This document shows positions 6,537 through 15,470 of a stretch of 64,000 nt of DNA, piece after piece. Location: positions 232,000-295,999 of the forward strand of contig UBYA01000006.1 in NCBI GenBank assembly GCA_900469615.1. The letters run 5' to 3'. The position numbers and the translations under genes are program-made. The DNA is from Hyphomicrobiales bacterium. GTDB taxonomy: Bacteria; Pseudomonadota; Alphaproteobacteria; Rhizobiales; Rhizobiaceae. The stretch's first letter is position 1, and each line of letters opens with the position of its first letter. A model generated the notes under the pieces. That model did no database searches. It saw only the letters and a list, made by a program, of their open reading frames with translations, and was not told the origin of the DNA.

Positions 6537-9500
6537 ATGACTCAGACTTCGCAGCCCATGATCCTGAGCGGACGCGGCGTGACCGCGGTGCTCGGACCCA
6601 CCAATACCGGCAAGACCCATTATGCCATCGAGCGCATGGTGGCGCACGGCAGCGGCGTGATCGGCCTGCCGCTGCGGCTGCTTGCGCGCGAGGTCTATAC
6701 GCGCGTCGTCGAGAAGGTCGGGGCCCAGCATGTCGCGCTTGTCACCGGCGAGGAAAAGATATCGCCGCCCAATGCCCGCTTCTCCGTCTGCACCGTGGAA
6801 GCCATGCCGCGCGAAACGCGCGCCTCCTTCGTCGCGATCGACGAGGTGCAGCTTGCCGGAGATCTGGAGCGCGGGCATATTTTCACCGACCGTATCCTGC
6901 ATCTGCGCGGCCGCGACGAAACCCTGCTGCTCGGCGCGGGCACGATGCGGCCGATCCTCGAGCAGCTGCTGCCGGGGATCACCGTTCTGGAGCGCCCACG
7001 GCTGTCGCATCTCTTCTATGCCGGGCAGAAGAAGATCACGCGCCTGCCGCAGCGCACCGCGATCGTCGCCTTCTCCGCCGACGAGGTCTATGCCATCGCC
7101 GAGCTGATCCGCAGGCAGCGCGGCGGTGCGGCCGTCGTTCTCGGCGCGCTGAGCCCGCGGACCCGCAATGCGCAGGTGGCGCTCTATCAGGCCGGCGATG
7201 TCGAGTATCTGGTTGCGACCGACGCAATCGGCATGGGCCTCAACCTCGATGTCGATCATGTCGCCTTCGCCCAGGACCGCAAGTTCGACGGCTATCAGTT
7301 CCGCAACCTCAATCCGGCCGAGCTCGGCCAGATCGCCGGCCGAGCCGGCCGTCATCTGAAGGACGGCACCTTCGGCGTGACGGGGCAGGTGGATCCCTTC
7401 GACGACGAACTGGTGCGCCGGATCGAGGGGCACGAATTCGATATGGTGAAGGTGCTGCAATGGCGCAGCAAGGATCTGGATTTCGCCTCGATCGCGGCCC
7501 TGCGGGCCAGTTTGGAGAACGCGCCACGCGTGCAGGGCTTGACGCGGGCGCTGCCTGCGGTAGACCAGCAGGCGTTGGAATATTTGTCACGCGATCTGGA
7601 GATAGTCGATCTTGCCAGCAGCCCGGCCCGGGTTGAAAAATTATGGGAGGCCTGCGCGCTTCCCGACTATCGGCGCATCACGCCTGCCCAGCACGCCGAT
7701 CTCATAGCCGCCCTCTTTTCCGATCTCGTGCGCTATGGCACGGTGAAAGAGGATTTCCTGGCCGAACAGGTGCATCGCGCCGATCGGACGGACGGCGAGA
7801 TCGACACGCTTTCGGCGCGAATCGCGCAGATAAGGACTTGGACCTATGTGTCGAACCGGCCCGGCTGGCTTGCCGATCCGACACACTGGCAAGAAAAGAC
7901 GCGGGAAATCGAAGATCGATTGTCCGATGCGTTACATGAACGGTTGACGAAACGCTTTGTTGATCGCAGGACATCTGTGCTCATGAAGCGCCTGAGAGAG
8001 AATGCGATGCTGGAAGCTGAAATCAGTGTGAATGGAGATGTCTTCGTAGAGGGGCATCATGTGGGGCAATTGACCGGATTTCGGTTCACGCCTATCGCGG
8101 GCACCGAGGGACCGGATGCCAAGGCTGTCCAGGCCGCCTCGCAGAAGGCGCTCGGGCTTGAATTCGAGGCGCGCGCCGCACGCCTGCATGCTGCCGGCAA
8201 CGGCGATCTCGCGATCAGCGCCGATGGCCTGGTACGCTGGCTCGGCGATCCCGTGGCCCGCCTGTCGGGCAGCGAGCATATCATGCGCCCGCGCGTCATC
8301 CTGCTCGCGGACGAGCAGCTGACCGGCAACGCGCGCGATCACGTCTCCGCCCGGATCGAGCGGTTCGTCAATCATCACATCAGCACGATCCTGAAGCCGC
8401 TCGACGATCTGCAGCGCGCCGAGGATCTGCAGGGTCTCGCCAAGGGACTGGCTTTCCAGCTGGTGGAGAATCTCGGCGTTCTGTTCCGTCGCGACGTCAC
8501 CGAGGAAGTGAAGTCGCTGGATCAGGATGCGCGCGCCTCCATGCGCCGCTACGGCGTTCGCTTCGGCGCCTATCATATTTTCGTGCCCGCATTGCTGAAG
8601 CCGGCTCCGGCCGAGCTCATCACGCTGCTCTGGGCCCTGAAGAACGACGGCCTTGACAAGCCGGGCTACGGCGACCTGATCCCCGTTCTGGCCGCCGGCC
8701 GCACCTCGGTCGTCACCGATCCGGGCTATGAGCGCATGTTCTACAAGCTCGCCGGCTTCCGGTTCCTCGGCAAGCGCGCGGTGCGCATCGACATTCTCGA
8801 GCGTCTGGCGGACATCATCCGTCCGCTGCTGCAGTGGAAGCCCGGCCAGGCCTCGCGTCCCGAGGGCGCCTATGACGGCCGTCGCTTCACCTCGACGACC
8901 TCGATGCTCTCGATCCTCGGCGCGACGCTGGAAGATATGGAGGAAATCCTCAAGGGTCTCGGCTATCGGGCCGATTCCGTGAAGGCCGAAGAGGCCCAGG
9001 CTTTCCTCGCTCAGCAGGATGCGGCCTCGAGTGCTGCGGCACCGGCTGCGGATGCCGCGGCCGAAAAGGCCGATCATGACGATGCCGACACGGCGGTCGA
9101 CGAGCCGGCCAAGGACGCCGAGACCGTTTCCCAGGAAGCGGCTGCTCCCGCGGAAGCGGCGACCGAAGCCGCTCCGGCGGCTGCGGAAGCTCCTGCCGCA
9201 GTTGACGTGGTTCCCGCGGCTGCGGAAGCCGGTGCGGCTGTGGAAGCTGCCGCCGAGACCGCGGAGCCGAAGCCGGTTCTTCTCTGGCGTCTGGGCGGTC
9301 GCAGCGACCATCAGCAGCGTCAGGGCGGGCGTGGCCACGGCGACCGTCGCGGCCAGCAGGGCGAAGGCCGGGGCCAGCAAGGCAACCGCCGCAGTGGCGG
9401 CGAGCAGGGCAGCGGTGAAGGCAACCGCGAGGGGCGTGATCGCCGCGATGGCCGTGACGGCCGCGGCGGCGACAAGGGTCCGCGCGGCAATCGCGAAGGC

Positions 9501-9695
9501 GGCCGTCCGCAGCATCAGGGCAATCGCGGCGAGCGGGGCGATCGTCAGGATCGCGGCGACCGCAATGATCGCAACAATCGCGGCGCATCGCAGCCGCTGC
9601 GTTTCGAAGCCAAGCCGCCTCGCAAGGAAAAGCCGATCGACCCGGATTCTCCTTTCGCCAAGCTCGCTGCCCTCAAGGAGCAGATGAAGAAATAG
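6537..9695 (+). CDS. Suv3-like superfamily 2 RNA helicase with Arg/Gly-rich tail
   Basis: Predicted ATP-dependent RNA helicase, the bacterial relative of mitochondrial SUV3, which works with RNA-degrading nucleases. In the 1052-residue product the Walker A motif GPTNTGKTH (20-28), the DEVQ box (about 101-104) and motif VI QIAGRAGR (about 264-271) mark the two RecA-like lobes; a long helical/C-terminal Suv3-type region runs to about 820. Residues about 826-920 are Ala/Glu-rich and about 920-1017 are low-complexity Gly/Arg/Gln/Asp, likely disordered and RNA-binding, before a conserved end SPFAKLAALKEQMKK. The start at 6537 is chosen because MTQTSQPMILSGRG is the N-terminus I recall for rhizobial homologues; no good ribosome binding site precedes it, and 6525 is an alternative. 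The S4 gene follows after 3 nt. Confidence 0.88.
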   Translation: MTQTSQPMILSGRGVTAVLGPTNTGKTHYAIERMVAHGSGVIGLPLRLLAREVYTRVVEKVGAQHVALVTGEEKISPPNARFSVCTVEAMPRETRASFVAIDEVQLAGDLERGHIFTDRILHLRGRDETLLLGAGTMRPILEQLLPGITVLERPRLSHLFYAGQKKITRLPQRTAIVAFSADEVYAIAELIRRQRGGAAVVLGALSPRTRNAQVALYQAGDVEYLVATDAIGMGLNLDVDHVAFAQDRKFDGYQFRNLNPAELGQIAGRAGRHLKDGTFGVTGQVDPFDDELVRRIEGHEFDMVKVLQWRSKDLDFASIAALRASLENAPRVQGLTRALPAVDQQALEYLSRDLEIVDLASSPARVEKLWEACALPDYRRITPAQHADLIAALFSDLVRYGTVKEDFLAEQVHRADRTDGEIDTLSARIAQIRTWTYVSNRPGWLADPTHWQEKTREIEDRLSDALHERLTKRFVDRRTSVLMKRLRENAMLEAEISVNGDVFVEGHHVGQLTGFRFTPIAGTEGPDAKAVQAASQKALGLEFEARAARLHAAGNGDLAISADGLVRWLGDPVARLSGSEHIMRPRVILLADEQLTGNARDHVSARIERFVNHHISTILKPLDDLQRAEDLQGLAKGLAFQLVENLGVLFRRDVTEEVKSLDQDARASMRRYGVRFGAYHIFVPALLKPAPAELITLLWALKNDGLDKPGYGDLIPVLAAGRTSVVTDPGYERMFYKLAGFRFLGKRAVRIDILERLADIIRPLLQWKPGQASRPEGAYDGRRFTSTTSMLSILGATLEDMEEILKGLGYRADSVKAEEAQAFLAQQDAASSAAAPAADAAAEKADHDDADTAVDEPAKDAETVSQEAAAPAEAATEAAPAAAEAPAAVDVVPAAAEAGAAVEAAAETAEPKPVLLWRLGGRSDHQQRQGGRGHGDRRGQQGEGRGQQGNRRSGGEQGSGEGNREGRDRRDGRDGRGGDKGPRGNREGGRPQHQGNRGERGDRQDRGDRNDRNNRGASQPLRFEAKPPRKEKPIDPDSPFAKLAALKEQMKK

Positions 9696-9698
9696 GCC

Positions 9699-10103
9699 AT
9701 GACGGACGAGAGGCAGCCATTTTCCGGTTCGCGCCAGCGCATCGACAAATGGCTGTTCTTTGCTCGCATGGTGAAATCCCGCTCGCTGGCGCAGCTCTAT
9801 GTACAGAACGGCAGCGTGCGGGTGAACGGCGAGCGGGTGGTGCAGTCGAGCTTCGCAGTCAAGATCGGCGATCGCATCGAACTGTCGCTGGAGCGGCGGG
9901 ATATCGTCCTGGTCGTGCGCGCGCCCGGCGAGCGCCGGGGGCCTTTCGAGGAAGCGAAGCTGCTCTACGAGGATCTGACGCCGCCGCCGGATGAGACAAA
10001 ACGCCTCACCCTCTTCGAACAGGCGTCGCGGGCGCCGGGAAGCGGCAGACCCACGAAGCGCGATCGCCGTGCAATCGATCGCCTGACCTCGGACGACGAT
10101 TAG
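9699..10103 (+). CDS. S4-domain RNA-binding protein (Hsp15-like)
   Basis: 134-residue protein with an N-terminal S4 RNA-binding domain (about residues 13-75: QRIDKWLFFARMVKSRSLAQ ... GSVRVNG) like heat-shock protein Hsp15, which binds 50S subunits carrying stalled nascent chains. A charged C-terminal extension (PPPDETKRLT...RDRRAIDRL) follows. It starts 3 nt after the helicase stop, so the two are almost certainly cotranscribed, which fits an RNA-handling role. A hairpin with flanking A/T arms follows directly. Confidence 0.85.
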   Translation: MTDERQPFSGSRQRIDKWLFFARMVKSRSLAQLYVQNGSVRVNGERVVQSSFAVKIGDRIELSLERRDIVLVVRAPGERRGPFEEAKLLYEDLTPPPDETKRLTLFEQASRAPGSGRPTKRDRRAIDRLTSDDD

Positions 10104-10131
10104 AAAACTCTGCCCGTCATGGGCGGTTTTC
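10104..10131 (+). terminator. Probable terminator of the helicase-S4 operon
   Basis: AAAAC-TCT-GCCC-GTCAT-GGGC-G-GTTTT hairpin starting directly at the stop codon of the S4 gene. The stem has small internal mismatches and the T run is short. Confidence 0.5.
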
Positions 10132-10309
10132 AAGATTGTTTGTCCTTGAAATTGGCTGACAAAGTCGATACCTCACGATCAACCTGCCGGTAACCAGCCG
10201 GACGGCGCGTTTGCTTGTAATGCATCCGTCTGCCCGTTCGGCTCCGCGGCATCGTGCGACGTTCCAGGTTGCGCATCCGCGGAAGCTAGAGACATTCCTG
10301 GAGTGCTTC

Positions 10310-10648
10310 ATGACATATGTCGTGACCGACAATTGCATCCGCTGCAAATATACCGATTGCGTGGAAGTCTGCCCCGTCGACTGCTTCTATGAGGGCGAGA
10401 ACTTTCTCGTCATCCATCCCGACGAATGCATCGATTGCGGCGTTTGCGAGCCCGAATGTCCTGCCGAGGCGATCAAGCCCGATACGGAGCCGGGGCTCGA
10501 CAAGTGGCTGAAGATCAACGCCGAGTATGCCGCCGTCTGGCCGAATATCACGGTCAAGCGCGACGCGATGCCGGAGGCGAAGGAAATGGATGGCGAACAG
10601 GGCAAGTTCGAGAAATATTTCTCGACGAATCCCGGTGCCGGCGATTGA
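10310..10648 (+). CDS. fdxA: 7Fe ferredoxin FdxA
   Basis: Low-potential electron carrier with one [3Fe-4S] and one [4Fe-4S] cluster. The 112-residue protein starts [20 protein letters not shown], with cluster ligands in [17 protein letters not shown] (residues 9-25) and [12 protein letters not shown] (about 40-51), and has the C-terminal extension typical of FdxA (LNxxY-like region ending GKFEKYF). The start at 10310 follows GGAG; the upstream open frame lacks similarity. It lies between the helicase-S4 pair and carD on the same strand but with about 200-400 nt gaps, so it is probably transcribed alone. Confidence 0.94.
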   Translation: MTYVVTDNCIRCKYTDCVEVCPVDCFYEGENFLVIHPDECIDCGVCEPECPAEAIKPDTEPGLDKWLKINAEYAAVWPNITVKRDAMPEAKEMDGEQGKFEKYFSTNPGAGD

Positions 10649-11045
10649 TCGAAGGTCGTGACAGGCCGCCGATAAAGGTGTAGTCGATATCGCACGGAGC
10701 GAATCACTGCCGTTGGGCCGCAGGGCGGTCAACGCGTCCTCGTCGACGCGTGTGCAGCAAATTATTGATTTCCTCAGATTTTTGTGATAGGGTCCTCATA
10801 CTGATCCACTGCGGCATTTTGGATGCCCAAAACCATCACGAAAGCAAATCACCAATCCGTACGCGGTTTCCTTGACATATCAACGTTTTGTGTTGTCGGG
10901 TCTTGGATCGCGATGGATGGTTTCTTTTTGCATAAGTCTGGCTGGACCAGGATGAAGTGACCCGACGGTACTGCCGTCTCATCCGGGCCTGACTGACCCG
11001 GCCCCCGGCCCCAACCGGGCGCGTAACAGGGAGTTTTTGAAAAGA
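10649..11045 (+). other. Long GC-structured 5' region of carD
   Basis: 397 nt without a gene. A TTGACA hexamer lies at 10872-10877 but no good -10 follows at 16-18 bp. From about 10950 the sequence is full of short inverted repeats (ACGG-TACTG-CCGT, CCCGG..CCGGG), so the carD mRNA probably has a structured leader. No known riboswitch was recognised. Confidence 0.4.
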
Positions 11046-11618
11046 ATGACGACCCAGCAGAAAAAACCTTCAGCAGCACGCCATGGCTTCAAGACCGGCG
11101 AAGCGATCGTTTATCCGGCCCACGGCGTCGGCACGATCACTGCGATCGAAGAGCAAGAAGTCGCAGGCATGAAGCTCGAGCTGTTCGTGATCGATTTCGA
11201 GAAAGACAAGATGCGTCTGAAGGTGCCGGTGGCAAAGGCCATGAGCATCGGCATGCGCAAGCTTTCCGAAACGGATTTCGTCGAGCGGGCGCTGAAGGTC
11301 GTGCAGGGCAAGGCCCGCGTGAAGCGTACCATGTGGTCGCGCCGCGCCCAGGAATATGATGCCAAGATCAATTCCGGCGATCTGATCTCCATCGCTGAAG
11401 TGGTTCGCGATCTCTATCGCGCCGAAAACCAGCCGGAGCAGTCCTATTCCGAACGGCAGCTCTATGAAGCTGCGCTCGATCGCATGGCGCGTGAAATTGC
11501 CGCCGTCAACAAGATGTCCGAAACCGAGGCCGTTCGCCTTGTCGAGACCAATCTCAACAAGGGTCCGAAGCGCGGCAAGGTCGTCGACGACGACGATTCC
11601 CAGGACGAAGCCGCATAA
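11046..11618 (+). CDS. carD: CarD family transcriptional regulator
   Basis: RNA polymerase-binding protein that stabilises open promoter complexes, notably at rRNA promoters, and is essential in several bacteria. The 190 residues contain the N-terminal CarD/TRCF RNA polymerase-interaction domain (GEAIVYPAHGVGTI...FVIDFEKDKMRLKVPVAKA, about 18-70) and the helical C-terminal domain (WSRRAQEYDAKINSGDLISI ... LYEAALDRMAREIA) that touches DNA, then a short acidic tail. The ATG at 11046 has ACAGGGAG about 13 nt upstream; a TTG at 11037 is a weaker alternative. A strong terminator follows. Confidence 0.94.
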   Translation: MTTQQKKPSAARHGFKTGEAIVYPAHGVGTITAIEEQEVAGMKLELFVIDFEKDKMRLKVPVAKAMSIGMRKLSETDFVERALKVVQGKARVKRTMWSRRAQEYDAKINSGDLISIAEVVRDLYRAENQPEQSYSERQLYEAALDRMAREIAAVNKMSETEAVRLVETNLNKGPKRGKVVDDDDSQDEAA

Positions 11619-11642
11619 GGCCGAGGCGCCACATACTGCTTT

Positions 11643-11672
11643 AAAAAACCCGGCCTTCGTGCCGGGTTTTTT
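11643..11672 (+). terminator. Intrinsic terminator of carD
   Basis: AAAAAACCCGGC-CTTCGT-GCCGGGTTTTTT, a perfect stem with a T run, 25 nt past the carD stop codon. Confidence 0.9.
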
Positions 11673-12028
11673 CTTTGGAACCTTTTTCATCGCGCCGCGT
11701 TAAAGCTTCGTGTTGGCGGTCGATGTGGTTGCACTCCTGCAGGAGTGCGTTTCCACGCAGGCCGCTTTATAGACATTCACGAGGACCGGCTTATGCGTTT
11801 TCATTCGAAGCTCCCCGGCGATCTGAAGATGCTTCAATCGTCAGACCCGTTCGCTGAGATCGAACTAGACTAGTCATCGATCATCCGGACGAGCCGGATA
11901 TCGGTCTCCAATTTGCAATTTCATTCATTGATTTTCGTCCGAGCAGCGATGTTTGGAAACGATGCTTGCTGCCCTTTTCGTCGACCGCGGCATAGAGACG
12001 ATTTGAGGCCGAACCCCAGGAGATGCAT
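11673..12028 (+). promoter_or_regulatory. rpoH2 upstream region with palindrome and possible ECF-type promoter
   Basis: About 356 nt with no gene. It contains a perfect 18-bp palindrome GCACTCCTGCAGGAGTGC (11731-11748) and, nearer rpoH2, GGAAAC (11955-11960) followed after 18 nt by CGTC, which resembles the GGAAC-N16/17-CGTT promoters of the alphaproteobacterial general stress sigma factors. In Rhizobium etli rpoH2 is known to be under ECF sigma control, so this is plausible, but the match is imperfect. Confidence 0.3.
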
Positions 12029-12892
12029 ATGACGAATATGTCTGCAGATCGGCGCATGATCAAAGTTGCGATGGCTGCTCCCTATCTCGATCGCGACGAA
12101 GAGCATAATCTGGCTATTCGCTGGAAGGACCACGACGATCGTGGCGCCCGCAATCAGATCGCAACCGCCCATATGCGCCTCGTCATCTCGATGGCGGGAA
12201 AATTCCGCAACTTCGGTTTGCCGATGAGCGATCTGGTGCAGGAAGGCTATGTGGGCCTGCTGGAAGCCGCCGCCCGTTTCGAGCCTGAGCGGGAAGTCCG
12301 ATTTTCCACCTATGCAAGCTGGTGGATCCGCGCCTCGATCCAGGACTATATTCTGCGCAACTGGTCGATCGTGCGCGGCGGTACGAGTTCGGCGCAGAAG
12401 GCGCTGTTCTTCAACCTTCGCCGCCTGCGCGCCAAGCTCGCCCGCAGCAATTCGGGCGTTACCGTCCAGTCCATCCATGAAGAAATCGCCGTCACGCTCG
12501 GTGTCAGCCTTGCCGATGTGCAGACAATGGATGCACGGCTTTCCAGCAGCGACACCTCTCTGCAGGCACCGTCGATATCGGGCGATTCCGAAAGCGCCGA
12601 GCGCATCGATTTTCTCATCAGCGACGATCCGCTTCCCGACGAGCAGGTTTCGGACATGATCGATGGCGAACGCCGCCGCATCTGGCTCGCATCGGCGCTG
12701 AAGCATCTCAACGAACGCGAAATGAAGATCATCCAGGCACGACGTCTGGTCGAAGACGGCGCGACGCTCGAGGAGCTCGGCGCCGATCTCGGCATTTCCA
12801 AGGAGCGCGTGCGCCAGATCGAAAGCCGTGCGATGGACAAGTTGCGCAACGCATTGGTGGATGCGGATCCCCGCATGGCAAGCTACGCCTGA
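12029..12892 (+). CDS. rpoH2: RNA polymerase sigma-32 type factor RpoH2
   Basis: Alternative sigma factor of the RpoH group. The 287-residue protein has region 2 (DLVQEGYVGLLEAAARFEPE ... FSTYASWWIRASIQDYILRN), the RpoH box SAQKALFFNLRRLRAKL, and the region 4 helix-turn-helix LEELGADLGISKERVRQIES near the C-terminus. Divergence from canonical RpoH1, and the gene's position after carD, suggest the rhizobial RpoH2 paralogue linked to oxidative/osmotic stress. Of three clustered ATGs (12023, 12029, 12038), 12029 has the best spacing from AGGAG (12018-12022). Convergent with the M48 protease. Confidence 0.9.
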   Translation: MTNMSADRRMIKVAMAAPYLDRDEEHNLAIRWKDHDDRGARNQIATAHMRLVISMAGKFRNFGLPMSDLVQEGYVGLLEAAARFEPEREVRFSTYASWWIRASIQDYILRNWSIVRGGTSSAQKALFFNLRRLRAKLARSNSGVTVQSIHEEIAVTLGVSLADVQTMDARLSSSDTSLQAPSISGDSESAERIDFLISDDPLPDEQVSDMIDGERRRIWLASALKHLNEREMKIIQARRLVEDGATLEELGADLGISKERVRQIESRAMDKLRNALVDADPRMASYA

Positions 12893-12938
12893 GCGCGGCT
12901 TGCTCACGTCTTTCGCCCGCGGCATGGCGGGCTGACCG

Positions 12939-14471
12939 TCATTCCGAAATAATCTTGACCCTGTCGCCCGGCGCAATGTTTGCCCCGGTTGGCAGGGCAT
13001 TGATCAATTTGAACAGGTCCAGCTTGCGATCCGTGCCCATCATGCGCGCGGCGAGCGTGGTGATGGTATCGCCGGGCTTGACGGTGACGACGCGGACGCG
13101 CAGCGGCTTCAGCGAGGCCGCCTCTTCCGGCGTCATATGCCGGAAGCTCGCCCGCAGCACATTGGCCGTCTGATCGAGCTGGGCGATATTGCCCTTCGGC
13201 ACCGCCGTCAGGAAGCGGAAAATCTGCGTGCGGTCGCGGATCACGGTCACATCGAAATCCCAGCGATCGGCAGAGGCGCGCGCGGTTGCGGCCGGCATGC
13301 CGTTGACGGTGATCGACCGGATCGACGACGGATCGAGGCCCGTCACCCAGCCGCTGGAAATATAGTTCGTGAGGTTCTGGTTTTCCGTATCGGCAACGCC
13401 GTCGAAGCGGATGGCGATATCGCCGGGTCCGGTCGCCATCACGGCCTCGACCTTGTTATCGATGCGGAAATCGGGCGGCACGTCGAATCGGATGCCGAGG
13501 CCGCCATGCAGGAAGGTCTGGCCGCGCACATAGCCCTCCTCCGGGCTGTCGCCATAGAGCAGGCCGTCGATGCCGTTCAAGTAATAATCGCGGCCGGTAT
13601 CGCCGACCTTGCCTTCCTCGCCGAATTCGCGCGCATGGGCCTTGGCGAGGTCGATGCGCTGCGGCGTGCTCGGGTGGCTCGACAGGAAGTCCAGGCTCTG
13701 GTCGGCATCGGAATTGGCCGACATGAAGCGGCTGTAGTCTTCCATGGCGTTCAGGAAGCGGGCGGCGGCGTAAGGATCGTAGCCGGCCTGGCCGAGCGTG
13801 CGGATGCCGATCTCGTCGGCCTGAAGCTCCTGCTGGCGCGAGAAGGCCGCAAGGCGCAGCTTGCCGCGGGCAAGCGCCTGCTTGCCGGCCAGATCGCTCG
13901 ACAGCACCTCGGCAACCACGCGGCTGGCGATGACCTCAGCCTCCTCGCGCTTCTGGCGCTCAATACCGTGATTGGCGGTGACGTGCGCCATCTCGTGCGA
14001 CAGCACGGCGGCGACCTCAGAAGCGTCGTTGGCAAGCGCCAGCAGACCGCGGGTGACATAGAGATAGCCGCCCGGCAACGCGAAAGCGTTGATCGAGGGC
14101 GAATTGAGGATGGTGATGCGGTAGGACTGCTGCGGATTTTCCGAGACGCTGGTGAGCGCGCCGGCGATGCGGGCGACGAGGCGCTCGGTCTTGGCATCCT
14201 TGTATTCGCCGCCATAGCTCGCCAGGATGCGCGGATGCTCGCGGGCGCCCATCTGCGCGCGCGGATCGTTCTTCTGCACCTCGGAGACGATTTGCGGATT
14301 GGCGGAGGGCGAAACGCTCGGCTGATAGGATTGGTCCAGCACCGTCTGGCAGCTGTCCAAAATGATTGCGGCAGCAAGGAGGGGGACAAGGCGGCGCAAA
14401 TGGGTTGCGACGGTCGCACCGATCCTTCGTTCTGCTCGCTTGCTCTGCTTCAGTACCTGTATCCTACTCAT
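12939..14471 (-). CDS. M48 family metalloprotease lipoprotein with LysM-like C-terminus
   Basis: Predicted zinc protease on the periplasmic face, similar in type to BepA/LoiP-like outer-membrane quality control proteases. Of 510 residues, the N-terminus has a basic stretch and a hydrophobic segment ending LLAAAIILDSC, a plausible lipobox. The peptidase domain carries the zinc motif HEMAH in VLSHEMAHVTANHG (about residues 163-176) and the third ligand in LQADEIG. The last ~50 residues (VVTVKPGDTITTLAARMMGT ... IAPGDRVKIISE) look like a LysM-type peptidoglycan-binding module. The start at 14471 (MSRIQVLKQS) is chosen for the signal-like N-terminus; MAPSRHGSE nine residues upstream is possible. 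Confidence 0.87.
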   Translation of the reverse strand: MSRIQVLKQSKRAERRIGATVATHLRRLVPLLAAAIILDSCQTVLDQSYQPSVSPSANPQIVSEVQKNDPRAQMGAREHPRILASYGGEYKDAKTERLVARIAGALTSVSENPQQSYRITILNSPSINAFALPGGYLYVTRGLLALANDASEVAAVLSHEMAHVTANHGIERQKREEAEVIASRVVAEVLSSDLAGKQALARGKLRLAAFSRQQELQADEIGIRTLGQAGYDPYAAARFLNAMEDYSRFMSANSDADQSLDFLSSHPSTPQRIDLAKAHAREFGEEGKVGDTGRDYYLNGIDGLLYGDSPEEGYVRGQTFLHGGLGIRFDVPPDFRIDNKVEAVMATGPGDIAIRFDGVADTENQNLTNYISSGWVTGLDPSSIRSITVNGMPAATARASADRWDFDVTVIRDRTQIFRFLTAVPKGNIAQLDQTANVLRASFRHMTPEEAASLKPLRVRVVTVKPGDTITTLAARMMGTDRKLDLFKLINALPTGANIAPGDRVKIISE

Positions 14472-14741
14472 TTCGCTGCCATGCCGGCTCGGCGCCATAT
14501 CCGGTTGATCGTTACCGGGCCGATCATCCTCGCGCGCCGATAAAGGTTGTTTCCACCCGCATCGGTCCGCGTTTGCCCGGACGGTCTCCACCCCTTGCTG
14601 TAGCCGATTTTGGCACCGGTTGCATAGCGAGACTCCGTTTAAATGTGGCAGCGTTGTATTTTAGCAAGCTTTCCCCAGGACTTTCAGCCGCTTGCCGCGA
14701 CGAAATTAAGGCAAAGCCGGCGGCGGGATGCTGCGACGCAT

Positions 14742-15470
14742 TCAATGTTGCAAAAATGTGGTCAGCGCCGGAATGCCGTCCGTCGTCAGGAAGGTCTCGA
14801 TGGGCGCGGCGAGCCTGATGGCGCCGCCGTCGATGAAGACGGCGTGGTCGGCAAGGCGCCGCACCTCCGCCGGATCGTGCGAGACGATCAGCACCGTATT
14901 GCCGGTTTCCCGATGAAGGGTTTTCAGGAGATCGACCATGCCGGAACGCAGGCCGGGATCGAGGGCGGCGAAGGGTTCGTCCAGCAACAGGATCGGCTTG
15001 TCGCGCACCAGTGCTCTCGCGAAGGCGGCGCGCTGCCGTTCGCCGCCGGAGAGCGTTCCCGGCTTGCGCTTCTCGAAACCCGGGAGCCCGACGCGTGCCA
15101 GAGCCTGCGAGACCCTTTGCCGATCCTGCGCCGAAAGCTTCAGCGAGGGGCTGATGCCGAGGCCGATGTTCGTGAAGAGATCGAGATGGGCAAAGAGGTT
15201 GTTGTCCTGAAAGACGAGGGACACCGGCCGTTCGGCGGGGTGCAGGCCGGTCACGTCCTGTCCCGCCAGCAGTATGCGGCCGCAGTCGGGCTGCTCGAAG
15301 CCGGCCAGCAGATTGAGAAAGGTCGATTTGCCGGATCCCGAGGGGCCGGCGACGGCGATGATCCTGCCTTGCGGCAATGCGCAATCGAAGCGGAAATCAT
15401 GTGTGCCGAGGCGCAGCTCTACGCCGTCCATGGCGATGCCTCGTTCGCTCGTGTCGTTGCCGTCAGTCAT
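14742..15470 (-). CDS. thiQ: Thiamine ABC transporter ATP-binding protein
   Basis: ATPase subunit powering thiamine/TPP import. 242 residues with Walker [10 protein letters not shown] (about 43-51), the signature LSGGERQR, Walker [14 protein letters not shown] and the switch His in IVSHDPAEV; the short length without a C-terminal regulatory domain is typical of ThiQ. Its ATG at 15470 overlaps the last 8 nt of thiP, indicating translational coupling. The order thiB-thiP-thiQ behind a TPP riboswitch settles the substrate. Confidence 0.93.
   Translation of the reverse strand: MTDGNDTSERGIAMDGVELRLGTHDFRFDCALPQGRIIAVAGPSGSGKSTFLNLLAGFEQPDCGRILLAGQDVTGLHPAERPVSLVFQDNNLFAHLDLFTNIGLGISPSLKLSAQDRQRVSQALARVGLPGFEKRKPGTLSGGERQRAAFARALVRDKPILLLDEPFAALDPGLRSGMVDLLKTLHRETGNTVLIVSHDPAEVRRLADHAVFIDGGAIRLAAPIETFLTTDGIPALTTFLQH

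Noticed and set aside
6403..6540. 45-codon frame ending at a TGA that overlaps the helicase ATG, possibly a leader peptide
   Set aside because: No ribosome binding site before its ATG, Cys/Ser-rich without a pattern, and coupling cannot be shown from sequence.
9297..9590. Short GC-rich repeats that could be taken for a CRISPR-like or tandem repeat array
   Set aside because: They are irregular and in frame, and encode the Arg/Gly-rich tail of the helicase.
7932..10133. 733-codon minus-strand frame across the helicase and S4 genes
   Set aside because: Antisense shadow of well-supported genes; composition is Arg/Ala/Leu-rich with no recognisable domain.
10872..10900. TTGACA as a sigma-70 promoter for carD
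   Set aside because: No acceptable -10 hexamer at 16-18 bp spacing.
11731..11748. 18-bp palindrome as a terminator or operator
   Set aside because: The symmetry is perfect but there is no loop or T run for a terminator and no second copy to support an operator; noted only as part of the rpoH2 upstream region.
13137..14543. 468-codon plus-strand frame over the M48 protease
   Set aside because: Antisense; the minus strand has HEMAH and a lipoprotein signal.
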